Shown one piece after another: positions 8,040-17,058 of a stretch of DNA of 64,000 nucleotides. This stretch comes from Faecalibacterium prausnitzii (GTDB taxonomy: Bacteria; Bacillota; Clostridia; Oscillospirales; Ruminococcaceae): NCBI RefSeq assembly GCF_003287495.1, contig NZ_PRLE01000004.1:62001-126000 (forward strand), in the 5' to 3' direction. The notes beneath the pieces are model-generated. The model searched no databases, was not told the DNA's origin, and worked only from the letters and a program-made list of their open reading frames with translations. Made by a program: the position numbers and the translations under genes. How positions within the stretch are numbered: the stretch's first letter is position 1; the number at the start of each line of letters is the position of its first letter.

Positions 8040-9866
8040 TTAAATCGTCTCGCGGTACACTTCCAGATACACGCTCTGGCGGGACTCGTACAGTTTGCGC
8101 CGAAACTCGGTGCAGAAATCCGGGTCGTCGAACAGCTCCACCACCGCCGGGGCGTAGCGGCTGCCCTTTTGGGCCCACAGCTCCTCGATCAGCTTTTCCA
8201 GCGGCTTTGCCGCTGTGTAGCACCGCCCGATGTTGTCGGTGGCCGCGTCCAGAGAGTCGGCCACGGTCAGGGCGTCCACAATGGGCTTCATGTTCTTCGG
8301 GCAGGGCGGCTGATCTTTCGGGTAGCCTCCCTGGCCGTCATAATACGTATGATGGTAGAGTGCCGCCAGCGCCAGGTCGTCTTTGTGGCCGATCTTGCAC
8401 AGCAGCTCATAGCCAAACGCCGCGTGCCACTGCACGCAGACAAATTCCTCATCCAGCAGGCGGCGGGAGTTGTTGCCCACATACATGGTCACCATGCTCT
8501 TGCCAATGTCGTGGTACACGCCACATTCATAGGCCATCACACAGAGTTCCTCCGCGTGCTGCCGCACCGCTTCCACGGTATCGTACCCCATGGTGCCCAC
8601 CATGGCCTCCGGCTTCTTCCACAGCAGCCGCCGGACAAAAAAGCGGGTCAGGTTGGCCACCATCAAAGAGTGGACATAGGTCGGCTTGTGGGCCGCCAGC
8701 ATGTACACCAGCATGTTTTTGCGGTAGGGCCGCTCCGCGCCTGCCTGCATCTCCACCAGTTCCCGCACCGCGTTGCTGGCCACACGGGGATACTGGTTCA
8801 CAGGCAGATCGTTCAGGTAGCTCACGCTCTTGCTGAACACTTTTTCCAGCCGGTAGGCGTACTGGGGCTTTTCCTCCGGCGGAAGCGCGGCCTCATAATA
8901 AAACAGGGAGGAGAGGCTGGTCAGATTGTTGTTGATGCCCGTAGGCGAGTAGTCTTTCGGGTCCGCCTTTTCAATGGCCTCCAACAGCACGTCCACCACT
9001 TCGCGGACCGGGCAGCGCCCGGCGTGGTAACGGGCCATCGCGTAAAAATAGCCCAGCCGCCAGTTCTGCAGCCGCTCGTCGTCCGTCTGGTTCTTCGCCT
9101 GCTCCCGGTGGATATACTCCGCCGATTCCAGCACCTTTTCCGCGATCTCCGGGTCCTTAAAATCCCGCAGGTAAGCCAGCAGGGTCATCCGATCCGCGTG
9201 CATGGCATACTCAAATTTATCCCAGGGGATGGAGGGGTCCAGCTTGCGGTAATAGGGCGAGCGGATGACCCCCATGGCCTTGTCGAACACTTCCATGTAA
9301 GCTTCGCAGTCGGCATGGCTGTGGCGGGACATGGCCATCCGGCTGTTGCCCAGGCACCGGATGATATAGCTCTTGGTCTCCAGGTCAAATCCCTCGTACC
9401 GGGCCATGTAGGAGGCTCCCTCCTGGAAGTATCCCCGCACCTGTTTGCCCAGGGGATTGATGCTGGAATCATCGCTCCGGACATTCATGTAATGCATGGT
9501 CACGCCGGCCCAGTACAGCTCCCGGATGATGGCCCGGTCGTCCTGTTTCAGGCGGGCGTAGTCCAGCAGCAGGGCGTGGATCTTATAGGCAATGCCGCAG
9601 TCCTCGCTGTTGGCGTAGTTGAACAGCTTGCCCGCGAACTCGGAAAGGCCCGCGGCTTCCTCCTCCGTCAGGTTTTCCGCCCGGCGGGAAAAGATCACTT
9701 CGTCCAGGATGGCATTGCTCTGCTGCATCAGCGTGTAGGACTCCGCCGCGTTCTGCTTGATCTCTTCCAGCAGGTCGGCGTCTTTCATTCCGGCGTGGAC
9801 TTCCGGGCGCACGAGGGCACGGACCCGGCGCAGGTTTTCAATGTACCGCGTATACCGTTCGTCCAT
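8040..9866 (-). CDS. HD-GYP-like HD-domain protein with a long helical N-terminus
   Basis: The 608-residue protein has a C-terminal metal-dependent HD phosphohydrolase domain: H-D-I-G-K at 452-456, a later His pair (505-506) and D-G-Q-G-G-Y-P at 510-516. This resembles HD-GYP cyclic-di-GMP phosphodiesterases, but the usual H-H-E before the D-G-x-G-Y-P motif is H-H-T here. The first 390 residues are mostly helical, with no domain I can name and no membrane segment. A strong promoter precedes the gene. No GGDEF protein or receiver domain is nearby, so a signalling role is an inference. Confidence 0.8.
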   Translation of the reverse strand: MDERYTRYIENLRRVRALVRPEVHAGMKDADLLEEIKQNAAESYTLMQQSNAILDEVIFSRRAENLTEEEAAGLSEFAGKLFNYANSEDCGIAYKIHALLLDYARLKQDDRAIIRELYWAGVTMHYMNVRSDDSSINPLGKQVRGYFQEGASYMARYEGFDLETKSYIIRCLGNSRMAMSRHSHADCEAYMEVFDKAMGVIRSPYYRKLDPSIPWDKFEYAMHADRMTLLAYLRDFKDPEIAEKVLESAEYIHREQAKNQTDDERLQNWRLGYFYAMARYHAGRCPVREVVDVLLEAIEKADPKDYSPTGINNNLTSLSSLFYYEAALPPEEKPQYAYRLEKVFSKSVSYLNDLPVNQYPRVASNAVRELVEMQAGAERPYRKNMLVYMLAAHKPTYVHSLMVANLTRFFVRRLLWKKPEAMVGTMGYDTVEAVRQHAEELCVMAYECGVYHDIGKSMVTMYVGNNSRRLLDEEFVCVQWHAAFGYELLCKIGHKDDLALAALYHHTYYDGQGGYPKDQPPCPKNMKPIVDALTVADSLDAATDNIGRCYTAAKPLEKLIEELWAQKGSRYAPAVVELFDDPDFCTEFRRKLYESRQSVYLEVYRETI

Positions 9867-9952
9867 TCCCGGAAGCCCCCTTTCTGTGGTGCTGAAATCG
9901 TTTGCCTGCGTTGTTTTTTAAATTTTGACAAATTTTCACAATATCGCATTTT

Positions 9953-9981
9953 ATTATACCCGGAATCAAAAATGTTGTCAA
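9953..9981 (-). promoter_or_regulatory. Strong promoter of the HD-domain gene
   Basis: On the minus strand, TTGACA (9976-9981) and TATAAT (9953-9958) have a 17-base spacer, a perfect sigma-A consensus about 90 bases before the start codon. Confidence 0.8.
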
Positions 9982-10082
9982 TTCCCCCCATCTAATATTA
10001 TTTTCACCCGGAACAATGGCCCACAATTTTGCCAGATTTTCACTTTTCTTTTTTGTCTGGATCGCTGTTTTTCTCCCACATA

Positions 10083-10129
10083 CAAAAAGAGAGCCACTTC
10101 CGCCCGTGCAGCGGCTGCAGCTCTCTTTG
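10083..10129 (-). terminator. Terminator after the small gene at 10155-10349
   Basis: AAAGAGAGC and GCTCTCTTT form a stem with an inner GC-rich hairpin. On the minus strand it ends in CTCTCTTTTTG. Confidence 0.75.
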
Positions 10130-10154
10130 CAAAATATCCTTTTGTTGCCGTGGG

Positions 10155-10349
10155 TCAGTTGCGGTAGCAGCGATCCTGGGTCACAAGCCAGTCCTCGCAG
10201 CGGCTCTGGGCCTCCTCCACACTGCGGCTCACACAGTGGAAAAACGCCCCCTGCAGCGAGCGGTAGGAGTAGCTTACTTTGGGCACGCCGTTTGCATCCT
10301 TGATCTTCTCACAGCGTTCCTGTCCGGGCATCAGATAACATTGTTCCAT
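10155..10349 (-). CDS. Small protein of unknown function (64 aa)
   Basis: I do not recognise this protein. It has 64 residues, no membrane segment, four cysteines (C4, C13, C39, C51) plus C61 near the end, and a charged helical C-terminal half. The ATG follows GAGGAGAG at ideal spacing and the gene has its own terminator, so it is likely to be expressed. It is flanked by the HD gene and the YfhO gene, but neither gives a clue to its job. Confidence 0.6.
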   Translation of the reverse strand: MEQCYLMPGQERCEKIKDANGVPKVSYSYRSLQGAFFHCVSRSVEEAQSRCEDWLVTQDRCYRN

Positions 10350-10492
10350 GTTGCACTCTCCTCACAGTATTTCGCGGCCTGCCGCAAACAGACTTATTTT
10401 ATCACGTTTGGGCTGCGGAGGCTATGCGCTCTTTTACCAAAAAGAACGCGGGATTTTGTGGGAGAATGCGTATTGACATTTTTTGTGCTTTG

Positions 10493-12877
10493 TTACGCGG
10501 TTTTCCGTTTCTTCCGATCCCACCAGAAACCGCAGTAGACTGCAAAGACCGGGATGGCCGCCAGCGTCACAGTCCGGCTCAGGGAGTAGCCATCGGCCTG
10601 GTAGACAAAATCAACGCGGTTGGTCCCTGCCGGACAGAGCACCGCCATCAGGCCCTCGTCCACTTCCACGATGTCGGCCTGCTCCCCGTTGACATAGGCC
10701 GTAAAGCCATCGTCATAGGGCACCGAGAAGAAGACAAGGTTTTCCCGGGTCAGGTCGATCTCGGCATGGAAGCCGGAATTCGTCATTGTAAACACCCGGC
10801 TGGCCGTGGCCCGGCGGGCATCACAGTCCTCCACGTAGGTGTCATAGTAGAGGTCGTTCAGCCGTTCCTCGGGCAGGGGTTGCAGGTACTCGCTGTAGGT
10901 TTCGGCATCCTCGTCTTTCAGCACCAGCGCCCGCATCAGCAGGTTGGAGCGGGTGGTCTTGATGGTGTTCTCGTACTGGCTCTCGGTCAGGTAGTAATCG
11001 TAGGTGAACCCCATGGGGACGTAATTCTCGTTCTCATACAGCAGGTAGCCGTCCCGGGTGTCGTAGTAGCTCCAGCCCTCGTCGGCCTCCGCGAGGAAAT
11101 CCTCCTGATGTTTCCGCGTGGTCAGCAGATATTTCACGCTCAGCAGCCCCCGCAGGGCGTAGTTGGAGAGCTCCGGCTCGCTCCGCACGTCCCGCTTGAC
11201 GCCCAGTGCCGGGTAAAAGCTCAGGATGCTGGGGGCTGCCGTGCTGCCAAAGTATTGCAGGCAGCTCTTATCCAGCCAGAGGCCCAGGTTATCGTGGGTC
11301 TTGTAGGTGTCAACGCGCCAGTCACCTGCGGGGAGGTCTTCTTTCAGCTTGAGGGCATTGGTGTACTCCTCCACCAGGTCGCTGTCGGTGTTCCACTGGC
11401 CGAACTTGCCAATGCCGATGTGCACCACGCTGAACGCGCAGGCAAAGGCCAGCGTGGCCGCCAGCAGCCGCCGGGCAAACACTTTCTGCCCCCGCCAGCG
11501 CCCGCAGAGAAAGCGGTACACCAGCAGCCCGCCCAGACCAAAGGCGAACACCGCCGCAAACTGGCCGGGGTTCTGCAGCACGCCAAGGCTCCAGCTCCCG
11601 CTCTCCGTGTCCTGCACCGGCACCACGGCAAAGGCCAGGGTGGCCACCATCAGCCAGCCAATGCCCCGGGCCGGGGCATCCAGGTCGGTGTCCGGCGCTT
11701 CCAGCGCGCAGGCCGTCATGGCGCAGAGGATGAGCACCGGCATATAATACCAGCGGGCATAGTAGCTGGAGTTGAGGGCATAGAACGCGCTGTTGAGGAC
11801 GGGCACCAGCGCAAACACGGCGCAGGTGGCCACGATCCGCTTTTTGCTGTCCCCTTTCCGGGCCCGCCAGTAGGCCATGGCACCGGCCAGGCTGCACAGG
11901 GGCAGGTAGGCGGACATGCTGGTCCACTTGATGACGCCCTCGGACCAGATGGAGGTCATATAGGGCGAATCCGGCGGCAGGATCCAGCTGACCAGAATGG
12001 CCAGATACTGCTGGACCTTGGAATAGGTCAAAAAGCCCCAGCCGGAGGAGAGGTCGATGGTGCGGGGGTTCTGCAGCACTGAGAGCACCGCCGGCCAGAG
12101 CAGGATAAAGCCCAGCGCCACGCCCAGCAGGCTTTCAAACGCCAGACGCGCAAAGAGCTTCGGCGTCAGCTTCACATCCCCGGCGCTGACTTTGCAGACA
12201 AAGTAGATGACCAGGAAGAGCACCTGCCCCACAAAGAAGAAATAGTTGTTGAGCAGGTTGAGCGCCACCCAGAACGCAAAGGGCCCGTGGCGGTGCTCAT
12301 ACATTGCTTCGTCCAGCGCGGCCAGCATCCAGGGGAAGAGGGCCACCACGTCAATGAAGTGGTTGAAGAAGATGTTGTAGACCGAAAAGCCGGAAAACGT
12401 ATACAGGCAGGCACCCAGCACCGCAAAATTCGCGTTCTGCACATAGCGGCGCAGGTAGCGGTACGCGCCGCCGCCCGCCACGGCAAACTTGAGCACCAGC
12501 AGCGGCACCATCAGGTAGGGCAGCCACTGCTGCGGGAAGAGCAGCGAGAACCAGAAAAACGGCGAGCCGTACAGGTAGAACGAATAGGCGTTCATGGCAC
12601 CGCTGCCCAGGTCGGTGGCCCAGGAGAACGTATTGGACGCCGCCCCGGCCAGCGGGCTGTCCGGGTAGCCCAGCCCCTTGACAAAGCCGTTCATATACCG
12701 GTAAAAGCTGATCTGCTGGCTGTTGAAATCGCCGGCATAGTGGAAAAAGCCGCCGTCCAGAATGTAGAACGGCAGGAAGAACAGCGCCGCCGTCAGGGCG
12801 CACAGCCCCACTGTCAGCCAGAAGCGGTCACGCTGACGCCCCGGCAGGCGGAGACGGCGAGAAGTGAGAGAATCCAT
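10493..12877 (-). CDS. YfhO-family large membrane protein
   Basis: The 794-residue protein has roughly a dozen N-terminal membrane segments, a large C-terminal extracytoplasmic region and a final membrane segment before K-K-R-K. Early features such as G-D-F-N-S-Q-Q-I-S-F-Y and the F-S-G-F-S loop fit the YfhO family. In Bacillus, YfhO is implicated in glycosylating lipoteichoic acid, probably as a GT-C type transferase. It starts 18 bases after the dus gene on the same strand, with AGAAGG as ribosome binding site, so the two are probably co-transcribed. The sugar and acceptor are unknown here. Confidence 0.85.
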   Translation of the reverse strand: MDSLTSRRLRLPGRQRDRFWLTVGLCALTAALFFLPFYILDGGFFHYAGDFNSQQISFYRYMNGFVKGLGYPDSPLAGAASNTFSWATDLGSGAMNAYSFYLYGSPFFWFSLLFPQQWLPYLMVPLLVLKFAVAGGGAYRYLRRYVQNANFAVLGACLYTFSGFSVYNIFFNHFIDVVALFPWMLAALDEAMYEHRHGPFAFWVALNLLNNYFFFVGQVLFLVIYFVCKVSAGDVKLTPKLFARLAFESLLGVALGFILLWPAVLSVLQNPRTIDLSSGWGFLTYSKVQQYLAILVSWILPPDSPYMTSIWSEGVIKWTSMSAYLPLCSLAGAMAYWRARKGDSKKRIVATCAVFALVPVLNSAFYALNSSYYARWYYMPVLILCAMTACALEAPDTDLDAPARGIGWLMVATLAFAVVPVQDTESGSWSLGVLQNPGQFAAVFAFGLGGLLVYRFLCGRWRGQKVFARRLLAATLAFACAFSVVHIGIGKFGQWNTDSDLVEEYTNALKLKEDLPAGDWRVDTYKTHDNLGLWLDKSCLQYFGSTAAPSILSFYPALGVKRDVRSEPELSNYALRGLLSVKYLLTTRKHQEDFLAEADEGWSYYDTRDGYLLYENENYVPMGFTYDYYLTESQYENTIKTTRSNLLMRALVLKDEDAETYSEYLQPLPEERLNDLYYDTYVEDCDARRATASRVFTMTNSGFHAEIDLTRENLVFFSVPYDDGFTAYVNGEQADIVEVDEGLMAVLCPAGTNRVDFVYQADGYSLSRTVTLAAIPVFAVYCGFWWDRKKRKTA

Positions 12878-12895
12878 GGTAAGGGCCTTCTTTCT

Positions 12896-13912
12896 TTACG
12901 GGAACGGGATCTCCCGGTTATCATCTGCATCCGCAGCTCTCCGCTGCTGGTCAAACACGGCCTCGATGAGGGTGTCGATGTCTTCCAGATGGCTCAGCTC
13001 GCAGCAGTACCGCCGCAGGGCCGAAGCACCTTTCAGGCCTTTCATATAGTGCATGGTCTGGGCCCGGGCCTGGGGCATGGCGACAAATTCACCTTTCTGC
13101 TCCACCATCTCTTCCACCTGGCGGCGGAGGGCGTTCATCCGGGCCTGTAAATTTGGCTCTTTAGGGGCGGGCAGCCCCTCGATGGCCGCGTTCACCCGCT
13201 CAAACAGCCAGGGGTCGCCCAGCGCCGCCCGGGCGATCATCACGCCGTCGCAGCCGGTCTCCCGCATCATGGTCAGGGCGTCTTCCGCCGTGTGGATGTC
13301 GCCGTTGCCCAGCACCGGGACATGGACGGCCTCTTTCACTTTCCGGACAATGCTCCGATCGATGCCCGGGGTATACATCTGCTCCCGGGTCCGGGCATGG
13401 ACAGCCACCAGCACCGCCCCCGCCTGCTCGCAGGCTTTGGCGCACTCCACGGCCGTGATGTGGTCGGCATCCCAGCCCTTGCGCATCTTGACCGTGACGG
13501 GGCGGGAGGTGTTTTGCACCACCTGCTCCACGATCCTGCCGCAGACGTCCGGGTCCAGCATCAGTTTGCTGCCCGCGCCGCCGGACACGATCTTGGGGGC
13601 CGGACAGCCCATGTTGATGTCCAGGAAATCGAATTGGTACTGCTCAATGGCCGCCGCGGCCTGCCCCATGATCTCGGGCACCTCGCCAAAGATCTGCACG
13701 CCGTAGGGGGCCCCGTTGGGCTCCGCCTTGAGCAGGCTGACCGTTTTGTGGTCACCGTACACCAGTGCCCGGCTGGACACCATCTCGCTGACGGTAAAGC
13801 CCGCGCCGTGCTCTGCCATCAGGCGGCGGCAGGGGGCATCCGTGAAGCCCGCCATGGGGCCGAACACTGCCTTGTGGGGCAGCGTGATATTGCCAAGTTT
13901 CAAAGGTTCCAT
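12896..13912 (-). CDS. dus: tRNA-dihydrouridine synthase
   Basis: This 338-residue FMN enzyme reduces uridines in the tRNA D-loop. It has the Dus/DusB TIM barrel: G-P-M-A-G-F-T-D at the N-terminus, the catalytic Cys in D-I-N-M-G-C-P (C103), K-M-R-K-G for substrate contact and G-N-G-D-I-H for FMN phosphate. Length and order are normal. It opens a two-gene operon with the YfhO gene and is divergent from the aldo/keto reductase. Which uridine it modifies cannot be read from the sequence alone. Confidence 0.93.
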   Translation of the reverse strand: MEPLKLGNITLPHKAVFGPMAGFTDAPCRRLMAEHGAGFTVSEMVSSRALVYGDHKTVSLLKAEPNGAPYGVQIFGEVPEIMGQAAAAIEQYQFDFLDINMGCPAPKIVSGGAGSKLMLDPDVCGRIVEQVVQNTSRPVTVKMRKGWDADHITAVECAKACEQAGAVLVAVHARTREQMYTPGIDRSIVRKVKEAVHVPVLGNGDIHTAEDALTMMRETGCDGVMIARAALGDPWLFERVNAAIEGLPAPKEPNLQARMNALRRQVEEMVEQKGEFVAMPQARAQTMHYMKGLKGASALRRYCCELSHLEDIDTLIEAVFDQQRRAADADDNREIPFP

Positions 13913-14009
13913 TGTCTTCCTCGTATTTCAAATTGATTTGCTGCAGGTTGCGCTGCATCCTATTGTATCATATTTTTTTGCCTTATGGTATACTTGCTGC
14001 AGGAGGAAC

Positions 14010-14036
14010 GGCGGGCCGTGCCAAAATTCCCGCCGT
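14010..14036 (+). promoter_or_regulatory. Stem-loop in the 5' UTR of the aldo/keto reductase
   Basis: GGCGGG and CCCGCC form a hairpin ending about 12 bases before the start codon. A TATACT box with an upstream TGG lies at about 13989, giving a possible extended -10 promoter with a poor -35. Confidence 0.35.
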
Positions 14037-14047
14037 AAAAGAGAGCT

Positions 14048-15184
14048 ATGGAATATCGCAGCTGGAAAAACGCCCCGGTCCGCACCTCGCTGCTGGGCTA
14101 TGGGTGTATGCGCTTTCCCACCACACCGGAGGGCAGGATCGACGAGCCCCGGGCCGAAGCCCTGCTCAACGCCGCCCGGGACGCGGGCGTCAACTACTTT
14201 GACACCGCCTACCCCTACCACGGCGGTGAGAGCGAGCCCTTTGTAGGCCGGGTCATTGCCAAATGGCCCCGGGAAAGTTTTTACCTGGCCACCAAACTGC
14301 CCCTGTGGCAGTGCAAGAGCCTGGACGAGGCCAAGCGCATCTTTGCCGACCAGCAAAAACGGCTGGGCGTGTACTATTTTGATTTTTACCTGATGCACTC
14401 CCTGCACAAGGCCCGCTACGACGAGGCCAAGGCCCTGGGCATCGTGGACTGGCTCTGGGAGCAGAAAGCCGCCGGCACCATCCGCAGCCTGGGCTTCTCC
14501 TGCCACGATCATTCGGCGGGCTTTGAGCACATCCTGCGGGATCAGCCCTGGGATTTCTGCCAGCTGCAATACAACTATCTGGACACGGATGACCGCGCCG
14601 AGGAGATCTCCGGTGACCGCGGCTACCAGCTGACCGAGGAACTGGGCGTCCCCCTCATCATCATGGAGCCCATCAAGGGCGGCACCCTGGCCACCCTGCC
14701 CCCGGACGCCGAAGCTCCCCTCAAGGCCCTGCGCCCGGAGGCCAGCGCCGCTTCCTGGGCACTGCGCTGGGTGGGCAGCCACCAGAATGTCCATGTCATC
14801 CTTTCCGGCATGAGCGCGGAAGACCAGCTGGAAGATAATCTCAAAACGTTGGAGCATTTTGAGCCGCTTTCCCCCGAAGAAGCGCAGGCCGTGGAAAAGA
14901 CCGCTGCCATCCTGCACAGCCGGATCAAGATCGGCTGCACCGGCTGCCGCTACTGTATGCCCTGCCCCATGGGCGTGGACATCCCGGACAACTTCAGCAT
15001 CTGGAACAAGCTTTCCATGTTCGGCCAGAAAGACGCCATCAAAAAGCAGTGGGCGGCCCACTTCCCGGACGCCGAAAAAGCCAGCCACTGCGCGCGCTGC
15101 GGCAAGTGTGAGGGCGTCTGCCCCCAGAAACTGCCCATCCGCGCCTCGCTGGCCCAGCTGCAGCAAGAGCTGGACGCGCTCTGA
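14048..15184 (+). CDS. Aldo/keto reductase with C-terminal 4Fe-4S domain
   Basis: The 378-residue protein has an NADPH-type aldo/keto reductase barrel with the catalytic tetrad D52, Y57, K83 and H117. A ferredoxin-like tail has Cys at 297, 300, 303, 306 and at 348, 351, 354, 358, each followed by Pro in the normal C-P position, so two iron-sulfur clusters are expected. Such fused reductases are common in anaerobic Clostridia, and the physiological substrate is usually unknown. GAGAG precedes the ATG. It is a single-gene unit ending in a strong terminator. Confidence 0.93.
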   Translation: MEYRSWKNAPVRTSLLGYGCMRFPTTPEGRIDEPRAEALLNAARDAGVNYFDTAYPYHGGESEPFVGRVIAKWPRESFYLATKLPLWQCKSLDEAKRIFADQQKRLGVYYFDFYLMHSLHKARYDEAKALGIVDWLWEQKAAGTIRSLGFSCHDHSAGFEHILRDQPWDFCQLQYNYLDTDDRAEEISGDRGYQLTEELGVPLIIMEPIKGGTLATLPPDAEAPLKALRPEASAASWALRWVGSHQNVHVILSGMSAEDQLEDNLKTLEHFEPLSPEEAQAVEKTAAILHSRIKIGCTGCRYCMPCPMGVDIPDNFSIWNKLSMFGQKDAIKKQWAAHFPDAEKASHCARCGKCEGVCPQKLPIRASLAQLQQELDAL

Positions 15185-15200
15185 TTTTTGCCCCATACGA

Positions 15201-15237
15201 AAAGGACGCCTGACTTATGCCGTCAGGCGTCCTTTTT
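15201..15237. terminator. Terminator shared by the aldo/keto reductase and GntR genes
   Basis: AAAGGACGCCTGAC and GTCAGGCGTCCTTTT form a 14-base stem. It has T-runs in both directions between two convergent genes. Confidence 0.92.
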
Positions 15238-15250
15238 TGCTTGCTTCCAG

Positions 15251-15913
15251 TTACCACAGCCGGATGACCTTGATCACGCCCTCGGCTTTGTCACGGGCGA
15301 TCTCCAGGTGCTTCTGCAAAGCATCGGCGGCGGTGTTCCAGTCGCCCTTGGTAGCGGCATCCAGAATTTCCAGATGCTCTTCACAGGTCTGCTCCCGGTT
15401 GATCATGCTCACCTTGCCGGTCATGATGCGGAAACGGGTGTTCAGGCCGGTGATGCGGTCGTAGGCCGAGCGCAGATACTTGTTGGGCAGGGTGCTCATC
15501 AGCAGCTCGTGGAAATCATCGTCCGCTTTGCAGAAATCATCAATGCGGTCCGGGTTATGCATCAACTCGGTAAACGCGGCCAGCTCCTCCTGCGGGATCT
15601 CGCTGCCATAAGTACGCAGGGCATAGGGCTCCACCAGCAGACGCATCTCAAACATGCTGTGCACGTCTTCTTCGGTGATCCCGGACACCATCAGGCCCTT
15701 TTTGGGCAGGATGGTGATGAGGCCCTCCTGCTCCAGCCGGCCCAGCGCGTCCCGCATGGGGGTGCGGCTGATGTTGCCCATCTCGGCGCAGAGCTTCTGC
15801 TCGTTGAGAAACTCGTTGGGACGGTACTCGCAGTTCAGGATTTTGGTTTTCAGGTACTGGTACGCCTGAAGTTTCAAGCTCAGCTTTGCCTGGGATTCCA
15901 TCTCTTTCATCAT
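15251..15913 (-). CDS. GntR-family regulator with FCD domain
   Basis: The 220-residue protein has a winged-helix N-terminal domain (about residues 10-75, with I-S-R-T-P-M-R-D-A-L-G-R-L) and an all-helical FCD effector domain after it. FadR-subfamily regulators bind small acids or sugar acids and usually control neighbouring genes. No obvious metabolic target lies next to it. GGAGAAG touches the first ATG; the second ATG at 15910 has better spacing and may be the real start. The effector is unknown. Confidence 0.87.
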   Translation of the reverse strand: MMKEMESQAKLSLKLQAYQYLKTKILNCEYRPNEFLNEQKLCAEMGNISRTPMRDALGRLEQEGLITILPKKGLMVSGITEEDVHSMFEMRLLVEPYALRTYGSEIPQEELAAFTELMHNPDRIDDFCKADDDFHELLMSTLPNKYLRSAYDRITGLNTRFRIMTGKVSMINREQTCEEHLEILDAATKGDWNTAADALQKHLEIARDKAEGVIKVIRLW

Positions 15914-16180
15914 CTTCTCCTATATCTCCGGGGATCTTTCAAGCAAAAATACCCCGCCCACCCACAACGTTCCAACCGGAAGCAGCGCTCTGGGTACGGC
16001 AGGTTGTATCCCTGAAACAATCCAACGAATCTGTTCTTCTTATTATCACACAAGGTATCATTTATTACAAGACTTTTCGCAAAACTTTGGTGCGTTTTCC
16101 GTTTTGACCAGATATATTGTCTCTGTTTTGAGTATTTTGACAAACGTTTTTGTGCTTGTCACCAGTTTCGCGCTCTTGTT
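15914..16180. other. Intergenic region between the GntR and Fur genes
   Basis: This divergent region holds the upstream sequences of both regulators. It contains a repeated TATCA motif in TATCACACAAGGTATCA and TTGTAATAAATGATACC on the minus strand, possible operator half-sites for the GntR protein. No open reading frame with a ribosome binding site is visible. Confidence 0.35.
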
Positions 16181-16209
16181 TTGCATCCATGTGTAAATTG
16201 TGGTACACT
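16181..16209 (+). promoter_or_regulatory. Promoter of the Fur-family gene
   Basis: TTGCAT (16181-16186), 17 bases, TACACT (16204-16209) with TGG just before the -10 box. It lies 25 bases before the start codon. Confidence 0.65.
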
Positions 16210-16233
16210 ACCCGGTAGAAAGAAGGTTTTTGC

Positions 16234-16719
16234 ATGGCACGAAGCGACGGCTACAACACCAAAACACGCCAGCTCATCCTGGATTATCTCATCAATAACC
16301 GCCAGCACGCAGTCAGCGCGTCCAACATTCTGGCCCACCTGGAAGAGCAGGGCGCGGCCCCCAACCCCACCACGGTCTACCGCTATCTGGATAAACTGGC
16401 CGGGGAGCAGCGGGTGATGAAATACGTGGCGGACAAGGGCGAAAAAGCCGTGTTCCAGTATGTGGACGAGGGCCGCCACTGCCGGGAGCACCTGCACCTG
16501 AAGTGCGTGCGGTGCGGCCGCATCTACCACCTGGACTGCCATTTCATGGATGAGGTGCGGAGCCACCTGATGGCGGAGCACGGCTTTACCCTGCAGTGCG
16601 AGGGCAGCGTTTTGTACGGTTTGTGCCGCAGCTGCGCCGCAAAGGAAGCCGAAACCGTTCACCCTGCACAAACCGAAAAAAATTGTGAATCCCCGATTGA
16701 CACGGCAGAAAAGCCGTGA
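16234..16719 (+). CDS. Fur-family metal-responsive repressor
   Basis: The 161-residue protein has the Fur winged-helix domain (P-T-T-V-Y-R-Y-L-D-K-L near residue 45) and a metal domain. It has two CxxC pairs for structural zinc (C91/C94 and C131/C134) and clustered His residues (H82, H86, H88) for the sensing site. Family members repress metal uptake or peroxide-defence genes. The tail after residue 140 is longer than usual and overlaps the next promoter. Whether it senses zinc, iron or peroxide cannot be decided from sequence. Confidence 0.9.
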   Translation: MARSDGYNTKTRQLILDYLINNRQHAVSASNILAHLEEQGAAPNPTTVYRYLDKLAGEQRVMKYVADKGEKAVFQYVDEGRHCREHLHLKCVRCGRIYHLDCHFMDEVRSHLMAEHGFTLQCEGSVLYGLCRSCAAKEAETVHPAQTEKNCESPIDTAEKP

Positions 16720-16725
16720 TACAAT
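16697..16725 (+). promoter_or_regulatory. Promoter of the T-box/asnB transcript
   Basis: TTGACA (16697-16702), a 17-base spacer and TACAAT (16720-16725). It overlaps the last codons of the Fur gene. Confidence 0.85.
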
Positions 16726-16734
16726 TCGGTCAAG

Positions 16735-17023
16735 AAAAAGCGTTGACCGGGAAAAGTAAGGTCCACGCGGCCCTCTTCCAGAGAGCGCGGGCAGGTGCAA
16801 GCCGCGCAGAGAGCCGGACCTGAACGAACCCCCGTGAGCTTCCCCCTGAACCCGCCTCGGGCGCGTAGTAGGGGCAGACGTGCGCCGCTCGTTATCGCGG
16901 CAGTGCTTTCAACGGGGAGAGCGCACAAAAGTGACTGGCGCCCCTGTGCGCCGGTAATTTAGGTGGCACCACGGATACGGCAGCATTCGTCCTAGCAAAT
17001 GGGATGATTGCTGCCGTATTTTT
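16735..17023 (+). promoter_or_regulatory. T-box riboswitch, probably sensing tRNA-Asn
   Basis: The leader has Stem I landmarks: AGTA near 16755, AGAGAGC and the AGGTGCAAGCC loop, and GAAC repeats in the specifier region. It also has the T-box core AGGTGGCACCACGG (16961-16974) and a terminator (ATACGGCAGCA with TGCTGCCGTAT, then T6) at 16975-17023. Two AAC triplets (16823-16825 and 16827-16829) sit where the specifier codon is expected; AAC is an Asn codon, fitting the asparagine synthetase downstream. Uncharged tRNA-Asn should favour the antiterminator and read-through. Confidence 0.92.
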
Positions 17024-17058
17024 TGTTTGGTTTGATTTGTTTCAGAGGGGTAAGAAGT

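Noticed and set aside
7782-9995. A 737-codon open frame on the plus strand
   Set aside because: It lies antisense to the HD-domain gene and its protein is rich in H, V, G and R with no domains. GC-rich coding DNA gives such shadow frames.
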